Assembly (NCBI GenBank): GCA_947247005.1
Contig: OX365948.1
Location: 7,502,001 to 7,566,000 of the forward strand
Length of the DNA stretch: 64,000 nucleotides
Direction of reading: 5' to 3'
Source: Spisula solida
Taxonomy: Eukaryota; Mollusca; Bivalvia; Venerida; Mactridae
Each line of letters starts with the position of its first letter. Positions within the stretch are counted from its first letter, which is position 1. This document shows, one piece after another, positions 23,176 through 35,589 of the stretch. The notes under the pieces were generated by a model. That model was not told the DNA's origin. It ran no database searches and was given only the letters and a program-made list of their open reading frames with translations. The translations under genes were made by a program, and so were the position numbers.

Positions 23176-24503
23176 TGAGCATTTTTAAAGTTTTATGTTG
23201 TTCTGCTGTATTGCGAATACAATTGTGAAACAACAAAATACAAAACAACACAAAACAACAAAACAGAGAACTGATTACAGCAGCATGCAGGTATAAAAAA
23301 CCAATGATACAATGTATAACATCTTTTTCTGATCAACACGCAATATTAACCGTTATTAGCCATTAAATAAACACGCGATTTGGAACCGTTCCTAGAACTA
23401 GTGGAATAAGTTTCGCTATGTATGCAAACAGTCACATTTACATTACAAATTAACAACCACCGCAGGCATACGTTCGGGACAGTCTATATTTTGGCTGTTT
23501 TGCAAGGCGAATTGCCCCTTATTTGGAGTCTGTGGTTGCCCCTCCCAGGAACTAATAACGCTTTCTTCAGTCTTGGTCTCTACCAAGTTTTGTTATAGAT
23601 TTGATACAATAATCAACTAGTTAGCACGCCATGTTATAATTATATAGTTACACGACTGTCCTGCATCCACTTGAGCTGACTTTTACCCTTGCAGGTGCAG
23701 GCCCCGTGTTCAAAAAGAATTAATTTTCAGACTCGAACCGTTTTATTCGAAATACATAAAATATATCAGTAGAAAGATAATTTCTCCTACATAGATGAAA
23801 CAATATTGATATCTCCTTAGATTTCCAAGACAGATGAAAAAGCCTTTACGTATACATTTGTACTTATTTAAACATTATTGAACATAAAGTAAACTTCTGG
23901 ACTTTAGATTTTTATCCTGAAGCTTTGAGATCAGTCTCAGTCTCAAGAACCATAAATCCCTTTTTATAAGAAAATTCATGTTTTAAAGGTTTTAGACCTG
24001 TTCAAATGTTTAGATAATGTTTGTTAATGTAATCTGTACATGCTAAGGAAAATAGAATTGCACAACTTGACAAATACTTTCAAAAATAGCGAAAACAGAA
24101 TATTGAGCTGAAGCTGTGTGTTTGTGAACACAAGGTCTGAACCATGTGCACTACATACGCAATTGTTTTAAACTCATTCAACTGTTTCTGATAAATAAAG
24201 AGTGCAGTATATGTTACCAGTAGATCCAGACTATGCAAACGTAATGAAAGGTGTTATACATGTACTGAGGTAAGTCTACTGGCAGGTAAAGTGATATTTG
24301 AAGCGAGTTTCAATATTAATTTCTTATTTTACATCCTTAAACTCGTGGTACGGGTTTTAATTTTTTCGTTATATACATGTAATTCAAAAGTTTTAAATAA
24401 CGTGTTTCGAGAAAACCGCTTGTGTTTGAGTACATATAACACATTATTATCTTGATTATGTCAATGAATCTATTTACATCAAGTCAGACGTCATAAACTA
24501 TCT

Positions 24504-25322
24504 CACGGTGTATAACCGTATCGGTAACCTCTCAGTGCAAAATGATATATCGGTACCCTCTCAGTGCTGGCACCGGTCTCTCTCAGTGCAAAACAATGAA
24601 TCCGATTGACGAAGATCCGCAGGAGAGGTAAGAAAATCTTTTTTTGTCCAAAAATACCGGTTTATGCATAAAAATCGATAGACCACGGACCCCCCCCCCC
24701 CCGATGATTAACCATTGTCTTCCTGTTGTTAAATTTGTACCTCAGACGTAAAGCCGTTGATCATATCTTGTCCCTAAAAGCCTTTTATTCGGTAACTTCC
24801 ATCACATTTCTTAAAAAAAACCTACTTTCGGTTTAGACGCGGCACCGGTACCCTCTCAGTTCTGGCACCGGTACCCTCTCTGCTCGTTGCAGCTGACTGG
24901 CACCGGTACCCTCTCTGTACTTGCAATCAAATTGATGCAACGAGCAGAGAGGGTACCGGTGCCAGAACTGAGAGGGTACCGGTGCCGCGTCTAAACCGAA
25001 AGTAGGTTTTTTTTAAGAAATGTGATGGAAGTTACCGAATAAAAGGCTTTTAGGGACAAGATATGATCAACGGCTTTACGTCTGAGGTACAAATTTAACA
25101 ACAGGAAGACAATGGTTAATCATCGGGGGGGGGGGGTCCGTGGTCTATCGATTTTTATGCATAAACCGGTATTTTTGGACAAAAAAAGATTTTCTTACCT
25201 CTCCTGCGGATCTTCGTCAATCGGATTCATTGTTTTGCACTGAGAGAGACCGGTGCCAGCACTGAGAGGGTACCGATATATCATTTTGCACTGAGAGGGT
25301 ACCGATACGGTTATACACCGTG
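24504..25322. mobile_element. long nearly perfect palindrome (foldback-type element)
   Basis: The left arm 24504-24891 (388 bp) and right arm 24936-25322 (387 bp) are reverse complements. I find only one substitution (GGTAACCTC versus GGTACCCTC at the outer end) and one homopolymer difference (13 C versus 12 G). The 44-bp loop is 24892-24935. Each arm carries several copies of a GGTACCCTCTCAGT/GGCACCGGTACC motif, clustered at both the outer and inner ends, and a short ATG-containing segment with a GTAAGA donor-like end. No transposase is present. Arms this similar imply recent origin or gene conversion. The right arm ends 111 bp before the ATG of the second B-box/NHL gene, so it may alter that gene's promoter or 5' UTR. 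An assembly artefact at an inverted repeat should be considered. Confidence 0.88.
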
Positions 25323-25433
25323 TATCTTGTGCTCACCGTTTATCAGGTTTAACCGACAAAGACTGAAATTGATTTTACATTTTCAGAAAGCGAATGACAC
25401 AATTTGTTAGTTAGAGTTTATATTAATACAAAC

Positions 25434-26510
25434 ATGGCGGCTAGTATGTCGGACGAGTTGCGTGAGATGGAATTGGTGGTCATTTTCCCGTGTTCTTCGT
25501 GTTCCAAAGTGGAGAAACGCGTGGAATCAATAAAGTTCTGTGAGGATTGTAAGGAATATCTTTGTGAATTGTGCTGTAAATACCACGAGCGGTTCTCTGC
25601 AACGTCTAATCACAAAGTGGGCGTAGTATCACGTACACTCGTGCCAAAGGATAGTATCACAGAGATTCCTATTCCGTCTACTGCTCCTGGAAACATATCA
25701 CGAGAAATCACTGGAATGTGTGTGGTAAGGCGTGGAAATCACTTCCTGTTGGCTTTCACTGATTGGTACGCTCAGCTTGTGAGAGTTCTGGATTTGAAAA
25801 CGTCCAAGATAATAGACTCAGTGTCCGTGGGGTCGAAGCCATATGCTGTTTGTTACCTGCCTGAGACTGGGTTGTTAGTCGCGACCTTGCGTGACACGGG
25901 TGAGGTGGTTTTCATCGAACTCAACAACCGATTGAAATTAAAAATAGTCAACTACGCTAAGGTTGCGCAGTCGTGTCGTGGTTTGGACGTGACCACTGGT
26001 CTCTTCAATGATACAGTCGTTCTTGTCAGCGGCGGGCATATCAGGAAGGACGGGCATCCGGGCTCCGTGGACATTTATGCTGTCGGCAGCGGTAAAGACG
26101 AACTGAAAATGTTTCCACTAAAAACGTTTACACCACGTTCGAGAAAACCGGACCCACTGTTCTTTCCGAAAAACGTCGCTGTTGATGCTACCAGACAGAA
26201 CATATACGTTACTGACGTAAGGAGCGGTGTGATGGTTTTCGATAAAGATGGGAAACGCATTGGGACAATATCTGATCCATGTTTGAATGGTGCTCGAGCA
26301 ATCTGTTTGGATGGTGATGGTAATGTGTACGTCGGTGGCGTGATGTCGGCGAATGTTGTAAAGTTCGATCCTGTCGGCAAATACATTGGTGAAATCACCA
26401 ATAAGAGATTTGGACTTAAGTGTCCAATTTGCATGTGCTATGACGAAACGTCGAAAAGCTTGATAATCGGTTCTAAGGATGACCACGTGATTCGTGTCTT
26501 GAAAGTATAA
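25434..26510 (+). CDS. B-box zinc finger / NHL-type beta-propeller protein (copy 2)
   Basis: 358 residues in one exon, paralogous along its whole length to the gene at 20802. The ATG at 25434 lies in the same ACAAACATGGCGG context; upstream in-frame codons lack an ATG. The start MAASMSDELRE parallels MAVNMSDEVRE. The B box uses the Cys/His pattern FPCSSCSK, FCEDCKEYLCELC and YHERFSATSNHKV. Propeller blades include GMCVVRRGNHFLLAFTDW, KPYAVCYLP, NIYVTDVRSGVMVFDKDGKR and GNVYVGGVMSANVVKFDPVG, ending SLIIGSKDDHVIRVLKV. It has a short insertion near VSGGHIRKDGHPGSVDIYA relative to copy 1. RING and coiled coil are missing here too, so their absence is ancestral to the pair rather than damage. A foldback palindrome sits immediately upstream. 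AATAAA occurs at 26711-26716. Confidence 0.86.
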   Translation: MAASMSDELREMELVVIFPCSSCSKVEKRVESIKFCEDCKEYLCELCCKYHERFSATSNHKVGVVSRTLVPKDSITEIPIPSTAPGNISREITGMCVVRRGNHFLLAFTDWYAQLVRVLDLKTSKIIDSVSVGSKPYAVCYLPETGLLVATLRDTGEVVFIELNNRLKLKIVNYAKVAQSCRGLDVTTGLFNDTVVLVSGGHIRKDGHPGSVDIYAVGSGKDELKMFPLKTFTPRSRKPDPLFFPKNVAVDATRQNIYVTDVRSGVMVFDKDGKRIGTISDPCLNGARAICLDGDGNVYVGGVMSANVVKFDPVGKYIGEITNKRFGLKCPICMCYDETSKSLIIGSKDDHVIRVLKV

Positions 26511-28849
26511 ACCTCATTTCAAATATAAACAGTGTACGGAATCATTAAAATGTGTGAGATATAATATGTCCATGAAACAGATTATAATTTGATTAGTGTT
26601 CTGATTTAAAAATTTGATAAGTGTTTTGATAACCTGACAATCGATTGCTTGAATATAATAGTATGTACATGTGTTAGAGTTTTCAATTTCGCACAGTAGT
26701 GACTAGTCGAAATAAAACTGGCCAGTATTTGGCTCGATTGGTAGTTTGGTGCTCCCAGCTTCTCTTCTCAAATACATCGTCATGGTGATGGCTGGTAGCT
26801 TCAATGTGTCGAGAGTGATTACAAAATCTAGAACTTGTTTCACAATCAACCTAAAATAAATCAGTCTCAACACAGCTCCCTTGTTAAATTAATGAACTTG
26901 AGTGCCATATATAAACATGTACATTCATTCTGTTTTGGAAACGCCAATTTGTGTATTTTTGAGCGTGTAAGCTGCAGTACTAGTATATCAGTTATACATG
27001 ACCAGGACTAACTGTTGTTCTTTGTTATATTGTGAACAAATGAGTAAAGTAAAACAAATAGAAATTTATTGATCATATACAAATGTATGATTCAGTGCAT
27101 AGGCCTACATAAACACCATTATGTTTAAGAATTTGATTAATCATATTCGGAATAAATAACACGGGTTGATTAAAACGCAGACAATGTAGATTGTATTCAA
27201 TTATTGTATGACTATAACGATGGTGTCTGTGTCACGAACTGTAAGTAAAGTTCTATGTATTGTCCAGAGATGTGCTGAATTTGTTCTGAGTTTATAGTAC
27301 AGTAATCCTTCACGTTAAGACCACCTCAACGATAAGACCATCTCAAAATTCCCAAACAAGGCGAATAATATATAATTTAAATTTTTTCTCTGTTCAATCC
27401 CGGAAAATAGTGTATCTATATATACAGTCTATACTTTTATGCCAGAATTTTCATCACTAGCGATGAAGGGTGTACAGTTATGTACAGGGAAATAAACCAC
27501 TTATCAAATACTTGCTAAGTATTAGGGGTCAGCTTAGCACAGCATGAGAGTAATAAATCTCCCAGCATACATTAGGGTTTCACACAAGATGCTAATCAGC
27601 CATCTGTTTTGTATTATTTTACCAGAAATGTATAAATTGTGCAAATCATCTCAGATCAATACTACACGTTAAATTTCGATTTCACAAAATGGGTGACCTA
27701 AATACTTAATAGAAGCATGTAAAAATGGCAAATTTATTTTACATATTTTTACCCTCACCCCAACCGATGAGACATATAAGTAATGCTTAAATTTGACAAA
27801 AAAATGTGGTTGCTATGGCAACTGAAACATTGAAAATAATTTAAACTATCTTTGCTTCGAACCGGTAGGGAACTTTTGTATTACTTGTCATTCTTCAGTC
27901 TTAATTATTATAATAGTCAATTCTACTAGACGAATGTTATAACTCTAGGATGGTTTTGTTATGGTCCTTTAAACTTAGACATGTTTTGGTATTTACATTA
28001 GTATTTAAAACATCATAATAAATTCAGATAATTTTTTAATAATACATTTTATCATATTTCAAAAATTTTACCATTTCTCACCATCAGCGCCACATATAAA
28101 ATGTCTCCAACAATCTTAATTAAGGATTTGGTGCTGGAATCTAGTAAGTGTGGCATGATATCTTAAATAAATCCTTTGGAAAATTAAGTAAATGAGTTTA
28201 TTCAAATAGTATGGATTACTTATTACAGATATTAAATTTAATGGGAAACCCAAGTATGTAATTAAAAGTCACACTGAAAAAACCCGCCTTAAAACTTTGT
28301 GTAACACATTATATTATTTAAAATAATTTTGTTTCCCTTGTCAGATCACTGAAATCAGGAAGCAAGTATTTCTCATCCAAATGTATTACACAGTATATAT
28401 TCGTCCCAGATCCAATCAACTCAATAATAACATCCAATTGATTCGTTATAAGAATGCCTATTTTAATTGGACTCAATGGTGGACTTATTACTGAGGGTTT
28501 ACAGTACTTCATGCATACGGTGTATTTGGTTATGAATACAGTAACATTACAACTTGAAATGTAAATACAAAATAAAATTATGTTTTCACATTTTGTTTTT
28601 TCATTAATAAGGGGATTAAATGCTTCTCCATGAGTTTGATTCTAAAGCGTAGTTGTTTCCCTTTGATCTCGGCTGAATCTGATTTGTAACCAAGGCTCAT
28701 CATGCTCATGGACATGATTGGTTGGGTATGAATGACCGCTTTGAAAATCTGGAGAAAAAAACATTCATGAAATTGTAAACTCAAACTTAATGTGAGTATT
28801 ACTATAGCGCACTATAAATAGAGGAAGTTCTTAATGGATAATGGACAAT

Positions 28850-29240
28850 TTTCTGCAATTTGATTGGTCAATGTGGAGGTGTGCGTGTTAGCTGGTTCCT
28901 TTGTTGAATGAGAAGCCGAAAACTAGCCCAAACACGGAACATCTCGGATATCGCCGCCGAATTATCTGCAAAACAAGTCGGCATCGATCCAAACTTCGGA
29001 AACGGAATGGAGTAGTGATAATTTAGGTATATTATTTTCCTCTATCTATGAACTGATATATAAAGTTATGTTTAATAGAAGTTTACTGTATGTGTTATAA
29101 TCAGGTAATTTCAGATTAATATGTTGTCTATTTTGACCATATGAACCATCCGGGTCAAATGATGTGACACGGCGAAAAATGGCGTCGGTTTAGTGGCGTG
29201 ATCTTCAAATGTAGTGTTTACACAACTCGATTGAGTTCTA
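28850..29240. promoter_or_regulatory. CpG-richer segment, possible promoter or first exon
   Basis: Compared with its surroundings this stretch is rich in CpG (CGGATATCGCCGCCGAATT, GACACGGCGAAAAATGGCG). It has an inverted CCAAT motif (GATTGGTCAAT near 28862) and TATAAATAG at 28813-28821. The two motifs do not sit in a textbook order for one direction and no coding exon follows. Weak. Confidence 0.2.
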
Positions 29241-32108
29241 AGAACATTTCAAAGACGCATTTTATTTAATAGATAACCTTTTGACATTTTGAGTTGAAAT
29301 GCCATTGGATACAAATGACTTATAAATGCGATATATAAAATGTAAATATCTTGCACCGGGGACGTTCATTCGTCCTCGAATCAAAACGACCGCGTTTAAA
29401 GTTTTTTTAAGATAATAAAAAATCGGACATTGAAAGCAGCACTCAACTGAAGAGCACAGAGAATATAAAAAAAACACCGCAGGATGCTCATACATGCAGA
29501 ATTGTGCATTTTTCAACAAATATTCATACTGTCCATTTGTTGTTTTGTGGTATCCTGTTGTCTCGTATATCCGTGCTTCTTAACAGTTTCATCAGCGCAT
29601 GCGCACTCGCGCAACCAAGTTCAAAAGATTTTTTTAACTATTTTTGAAAGCAAAACTGTTTACTTAACTGATAAAAGCAAAACACTATGACAAATGTTTA
29701 TATGATATTTTTATATGACTAGGTCGGTGCTCTGAATCTTGTTATTTTTAACTGGTACATGTAAAAACCATGAAATCCCTGCCTCCCTTAAAACTTGTCT
29801 ATATTGGGGCCCCATGTGATGAAATTTAAATTTGTTGTTAAATTAAGAAAATTTGGAATAGAACTTATCAAAATGTGTGTTCAATCTGGGTGTTATAGAA
29901 TGTGGAAATAACACCTTCATCGGAAATATAATTTATACGTATACTCTTTAAAGATATTAGGTTTTTCTTTTATGTCATAACATGCTGTCCAATACACCCG
30001 TTTCAACCGGGAGTGTCCCGTTTACGAATAAAAAATCCGTTTACCCCGATCAGTATTTTCAAAACCCGATTAAAAGATTTTCAAATTCCCTCGAAAACTT
30101 CCGGTCATAAAGTAAACAATTGCATTCAACTGCTATAACATAACAGACCTTTTGTAACACCAGGAGACTGGTAACTCCAATAAACAATCGATAATTGCCT
30201 ATTCAGGGTTTCCGCTGGAATTCGCCATTTCCGTTTTTTGCGGAAAAAAAATAAAAGTGGCGAAAAAAAAAATTCTCAAAGCTAACATTTTTTTGTGTGT
30301 GTATAAAGTCAATCTAAAGTATAGTCCAGACAACACCAATAAACAACTGATAATTGCCTCTGGCCACAATACAAACAGACTGTTAATCCCATCATTAAGG
30401 GTCTGATAAGGCGATTAGAAGGTGTGATAAACTGATAAAGATCTCCAATTATCGTCGTATCGGGTTGTGTTTAAAACCAACACATTTACGGTCCGTATTG
30501 TGATACGGGATTAATTCGTTTTATTTCCGATATTCCTGCTTCTGTAAACATTTTATCAATGCAGCAATCATTAAACACATTTTTTGATAATTAATGACAA
30601 ACTAAACACCAAAATGTTCTCAAGAATGATTTATTTAGAACTCTATAATTTACTCCAGCTGACCGTATGGAGAACAATTTTACAACGTTGGTTGTAATTT
30701 GATACGGCTATTAAAGTCAATCTAAAGATGTTAACAATCTGTAACTCTTCCAGAAGATGGCATATTTCATGTAATTATAATTATAATCCAAAATTTATCT
30801 CCGATAAAAAATCTCAGGGGAAATTGTATCTTACAAACTTGCATAATATTCGGATGTCAAATTCGGATAACTTTTTCTCCATTATACGTTTTTATGTGGA
30901 AATATTTTTAAGACAATCTGAGGTCGAACACACAATGTCATAATACAGGTTACTCATGGTTTCTAGGAATTGTGTTGTCCTGTCTTCATTCAATTTTCAT
31001 AAGAACAAGAAATTTGATAATATAGCTCCAGTAGGCCTGTAACTTGTAACAAATTTAAATGCTTCACTACTGAAATGGGATGGAGCTTCACTTCCATACT
31101 TAAAACCAGACGCATATCTTCCTATAGGCACTATGGGCTAGTGCCTACACATTTTCCCAGATATAAAACAAAATGCATTGCAGCAAATAATAATCTCTAC
31201 TCGAGACGGTCAAAAACAGAAATTATGCTTTTCAGTGTTTCCCACCTAACATAACTAAAATTACTAACAGTCTATGGACAAGACGTTAAGCTAGGTCCCA
31301 TGTATGATGCATTACATCGGCACGTAAAGAACCAGGGATGCTTCTAAAACTGGGGCATCTTCTGTAACATGCACTATCCCCCCAAATCTAAAAGTTACTA
31401 ACCTCTTCTGGGGGCCTCGCCCATATGGATTTCCGGTGGGGAGGATAAATAAAAGCAAATAAACAAACAAAAATAATCAATGGGATAGCCTATTAGGGGA
31501 TGTATAGGTGTGTTGAACTCCATGGAATGTTCTTGATTTTAGTCTTGTGACAGTCACAAAGTAGAAAAAATGTGTGTGGTGACAGTGTTGAAAGCAACAA
31601 TTTACGAGGAGCCTATTTTGGTACACAAAGTCGGTACTTGTTAGATTGAGGACCTGTTCTAGAATTAGGGCGTATATGTAGGCCTATAAAAGGCTTTTCC
31701 CAGAAGCATGCAAACTGTGCTTTAATAGTTTGTTTGGGCTATAAGGTCATGATGATTGACTTTTATGTGTTGTATATTGTGTCTCTTTTCTCTATTATCT
31801 AAGTCTTAGAATGCATAAAATTTAACCATTTCACTTGTATTTTTTTTAAAAATCGATAAACGGTAGGGGGGACACCCCCTCCCGCACCCACCCCCTATGT
31901 CGTGTCACTATCAATAATATTGGCGGAAAAAAATTTGGAGCCATAGGAAACCCTGCTATTGATAAGAGTACTGATGATGCAAGAAGTGTCATAAAAATCT
32001 CTGTAAACATATTTGCAGCTGATGGCCATTACTATCGTATCGGGTTGGGTTTAAAGACCGTACTCTACACAGTACCAATTAGTACTTGCAGTTGTTACCT
32101 CCCCTTGC

Positions 32109-32263
32109 CAGGCCTTGACACTAACTATTTTGGGCACTGGTCCGACAGGGCAAAAGTGCAAAGTTTGTAAATAGGACAGTTACTGGTCCTCAAGAATTTT
32201 CACTGGTCCTTCTGGAATTTCACTGGTCTCGGACCAGCGGACCATTGTTAGTGTCGAGCCCTG
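32109..32263. mobile_element. 155-bp MITE, hAT-like CAGGG termini
   Basis: CAGGCCTTGACACTAAC (32109-32125) and GTTAGTGTCGAGCCCTG (32247-32263) are inverted repeats with two mismatches. The flanks share CTTGC directly at both ends (32104-32108, 32264-32268). The interior repeats ACTGGTCC. One end of a second copy, GTTAGTGTCGAGCCCTG, occurs at 36235-36251. CAGGG termini suggest hAT, but the visible direct repeat is 5, not 8, bases. Confidence 0.65.
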
Positions 32264-33654
32264 CTTGCAATAATAGTGCAACCATAGGCCCTAAAGAATT
32301 TTATTACAGTTTTGAATTTTGTAACCTGCATATTTTTGGATGATATAAATTTCAAATATAATAGAAGCAAATACCGGTGTAAAGAGTTGAATATGATGAA
32401 TACAGGTCAATGATTGTACTCGTAAACTTTTATGATATTGACAAATTTCGAAAGAGTAGTACATTGTATTGGGATAAATATTTTGGACAAATGTACAGTA
32501 TACATATATTTTGGTGTTAAACCAGTGGGCAAGTAGAATTGGCAAAATTAATTACTGTATAAACATAATGTGTGTTTATTCTTTGACCAAATATAAAAAA
32601 CAATTCATCAAAATTGGGTAAAAAACATTAAATGTATAGTGCACGTCGCAGAAAATTGTGCCGTGAAAAATCTCCGACTTGAGACTCCAAATCTCCCGCT
32701 TACAAATCATGAAAACCCCTCTTGTGAGTCGAAAAAGGTTGGGAAGCATGGTCATAATGATATGTCTTTGTATGATTATAAAAATAAGAAAACTGTTAGG
32801 GAAAGAAATAATAACCATCTTATTGACAAATTCATGTACATCATTTATTACTTTGACATGTATGAACATAGCTGGACATATAACTCAGTTGAATCATATT
32901 GGTGAATAACTACATTTAGACACGAGGTATATTTACTGGAGACAAACAGATGGTCAAGCTTTCAGGATTGCTATTTCTGTAATTGTGGTCAATTACAAAC
33001 AAGGTACTCCCTCAGGTAAGGGAATTTTGAAAAAAAAACAGAATTTTGTCTTTTATAAATATCAATGATATAATAATTACTTTAGTATAACACATAATTA
33101 TTTACGTACAAAAAGCCAATTTCAAGCATTAACAACAGCTTTTACAACTGCTGAACAGCATTTACAGATGTAAAGGCTCTGGCTCTTATAAATTTGACTT
33201 AAAAAAAGAAGGGGATTTTTTTTAAAATAGGGGGAAATGTATATTCATTTAGGCCGAATTTCAGCCCCAAAACTGGTGAAATGAGGGCTCTGAAAAGTGA
33301 AATGCATTCTAAACATAAATCAGATTGAAAGCAGGCACTACTTCAATTTGTCACCAAATGATATACATTTACACTGGTCTGCATGCATGATTATATTTTC
33401 GATTTATTGTGGGTATTGCTACTAAAGTTAAGATTACACTATATACTTCACATATACTTAAAACAGTTGAGTACAGCCAGAGGCACTCATGCAAATTGAT
33501 GGGTTTCAGTTTAGTCTTGTCAGATATTATTTAAGCAATTATTGTGATTTCATTCAAAACATCCTGTGTCAGTTTGAATTTTGCATTTAAACAGCATGGG
33601 TGAAAGTTTTCCGTTTTATGACGGATTTCCGTATTTTAGACATGTCCCAAGACC

Positions 33655-34080
33655 GTTTTCCCAAATCGCGTAAATCCGTCGTAAAAATTTGAGGGGGGGG
33701 GGGGGGGGGTATGCCGACTTTTGCTAGCGCGACCGCGATATTCGTAATTATTTTAGACCGTATTGGTTTTCGAGTGCACAAATGAAACGACCGTTCTGAT
33801 TGGCCGATGAAGTTACCTCTACATGTATCCTTGTAATTCATTGAACCAATCACGGCACTCGATCTTTCCGCTATTCGGTACTGGTTGTAAGAAATTTGTC
33901 ATCAAATCGAAAGTGGAATTTCGTATTTTTCAAACGCAATTAAGCGCGTGAGAGAAGTATGTCAGGAATAATTGGCGATCGGGAAGCGGTTGAAATACAT
34001 TGGCGAATCGGATACGAGCGTGACAAAGCTTTGCATGGTTGAATTAACAAGAAATTAGGTACAGTCCAGCGCCGTTCTTT
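33655..34080 (+). promoter_or_regulatory. CpG-rich segment, candidate promoter of the GT31 gene
   Basis: Rich in CpG (AGCGCGACCGCGATATTCG, TTAAGCGCGTGAGAG, GGCGATCGGGAAGCGG), with inverted and direct CCAAT motifs (TGATTGGCCG near 33797, AACCAATCAC near 33845). A G-run of about 17 bases precedes it (near 33693-33709). It is the strongest promoter-like island upstream of the GT31 coding exon, whose 5' acceptor is at 39458. The link is inference. Confidence 0.25.
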
Positions 34081-34754
34081 CTGGAAATTGTAATATTTTG
34101 TTGCTGCAAATAAGTTCAATTAAAGCCTCTTGACAATATAAATGGGACTTTTAGTTTACACAGCATTGTATCTGTGTGTGTGTGTGGTGTTGGTGAACAC
34201 ACAGTGTTAATTGTAGCAGTTGCAAGCATGATAATAAATGGTCAGTACTGGATCTATATAGATGCAGACATTTAGCATTTTATGCTTCCATGTCATGATG
34301 ATTCAATTAATTTCATGTCAATATGGGGAATAACATGCCAAAAATATCATCTTTAGATCCCTGGGCTATTGAGAAAAACTTGTATTTTGTCAACATGATT
34401 CTGAAGGCCTTCTTGCTGAACAGGGACCTTGTTCCAGTTAAGTACAGGTCCAACTCTGGGGCAATATTGTACTTTATATTTACAAGATTGTGTGATCGAC
34501 GCACAAGTATTTACAGTGAAGAGTTAAAAAGGTTAACGACGTTGGGACACTTCACAATTCAGAAATTAAATAAAAACATGATTTTCTTTCTAACTAATTA
34601 AGTTGTTTTGAATACTGATTAGTATAAACAATTATTATTTCACAAGTGTCCCAGTGTGTATATGTAATCATTAAGTGGGCCTGATATATCCTGAATGTTT
34701 GGAAGTAAACTGACGAAATGAGTGACTACATACACTGTTTCTCCTATAGTAGAT

Positions 34755-35115
34755 CTAATATTATTATGCCCCTCCCCCCATCTTTGATGAGGCCATTTAA
34801 TAGTGGAAGAACGCTTTGCCCTAGGATCTTCAAACTTTACATGGAGGTTGGTTATCAACAGTAGACGGACCCTATTGATTTTGATGTCAGTAGGGTCACT
34901 GTGACCTTTACCCATTTCTGAATATTGAAATGCTTTCCGTTCAATAACCAAAAGACACTTTGCCCTAGGATCTTAAACTTTTACATGTAATGTAGGTTAG
35001 TCATCAACAGTAGATGACCCCTATTGATTTTGAGGTCAAAGGTCAATGTCACTGACCTTTATTATTTCTGACTATTGGGCTGCCATGGGGCATACATGTT
35101 TTACAAACATCTTGT
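34755..35115 (+). repeat. two-unit dispersed repeat (TTTGCCCTAGGATCTT)
   Basis: Two units about 150 bp apart each contain TTTGCCCTAGGATCTT, TTACATG, ATCAACAGTAGA and CCCTATTGATTTTGA in order. The right end has GGGGCATACATGTTTTACAAACATCTTG. A related end (GGGGCATACTTGTTTTACGAACA) is at 53470-53493, so this is an interspersed family. Confidence 0.55.
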
Positions 35116-35589
35116 GTTTACTTTTAAGTTTTAATTGAAAATTGTGATTTACCTGAAGCAGAGTCATTGTCTTGCTTGCAAAAATATATAAGCACAATTT
35201 TAACCAAATATAGCCCTTAATAATACAGTACTTACTTAATTAATCTGCAACAAAAAGTTGTTATTTTAGTTCATTGTCATATTCTGTAACACAAATGATG
35301 ATTGATCATATTCTTGTGAATCTACTTATTCCCCATTATTCTATTCTATAAAGTATTTTTTATATTGGCTAAACATGAAACTTATTTACAGTAAACAATA
35401 TATTACTATTTGATCTACTAAAGGAATGTGTTGAGAGTTTTTTGTGTCAATATTTATATCCACACATAGTCCATACATCAGATGAAAATGTTCACACATA
35501 CAGACATTTTACATGACAGTAGGTCGGTTTTTTGGCAACCTCATGATGCTGGAGTTAAGCTGTTTATTGGCATTCAAAATCACTATTCT

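Larger units (their letters stand above)
21852..24503. other. spacer between the two B-box/NHL paralogues
   Basis: No gene supported. Contains two tRNA-like SINE fragments (22885-22965 and 23098-23175) and AT-rich unique sequence. A 63-codon frame at 22638-22829 has no motif. Confidence 0.45.
26517..33650. other. long stretch without supported gene
   Basis: AT-rich. It includes a CpG-richer segment (28850-29240), diverged repeat pieces around 30000-30270 and 31900-31960 (GCGGAAAAAA, GGAAACCCTGC motifs), a small hairpin at 31125-31147 (TAGGCACT/AGTGCCTA) and a MITE (32109-32263). Open frames at 28318, 29262, 30728 and 32576-32909 show no motif or splice support. Confidence 0.45.

Noticed and set aside
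26075..26486. Long minus-strand frames opposite the second B-box/NHL gene
   Set aside because: They are antisense shadows of a well-supported coding exon. The same happens at 21449-21784.
33587..33853. 88-codon minus-strand frame with a Pro run
   Set aside because: The Pro codons come from a long G run. The sequence around it is a dispersed repeat or promoter-like island.
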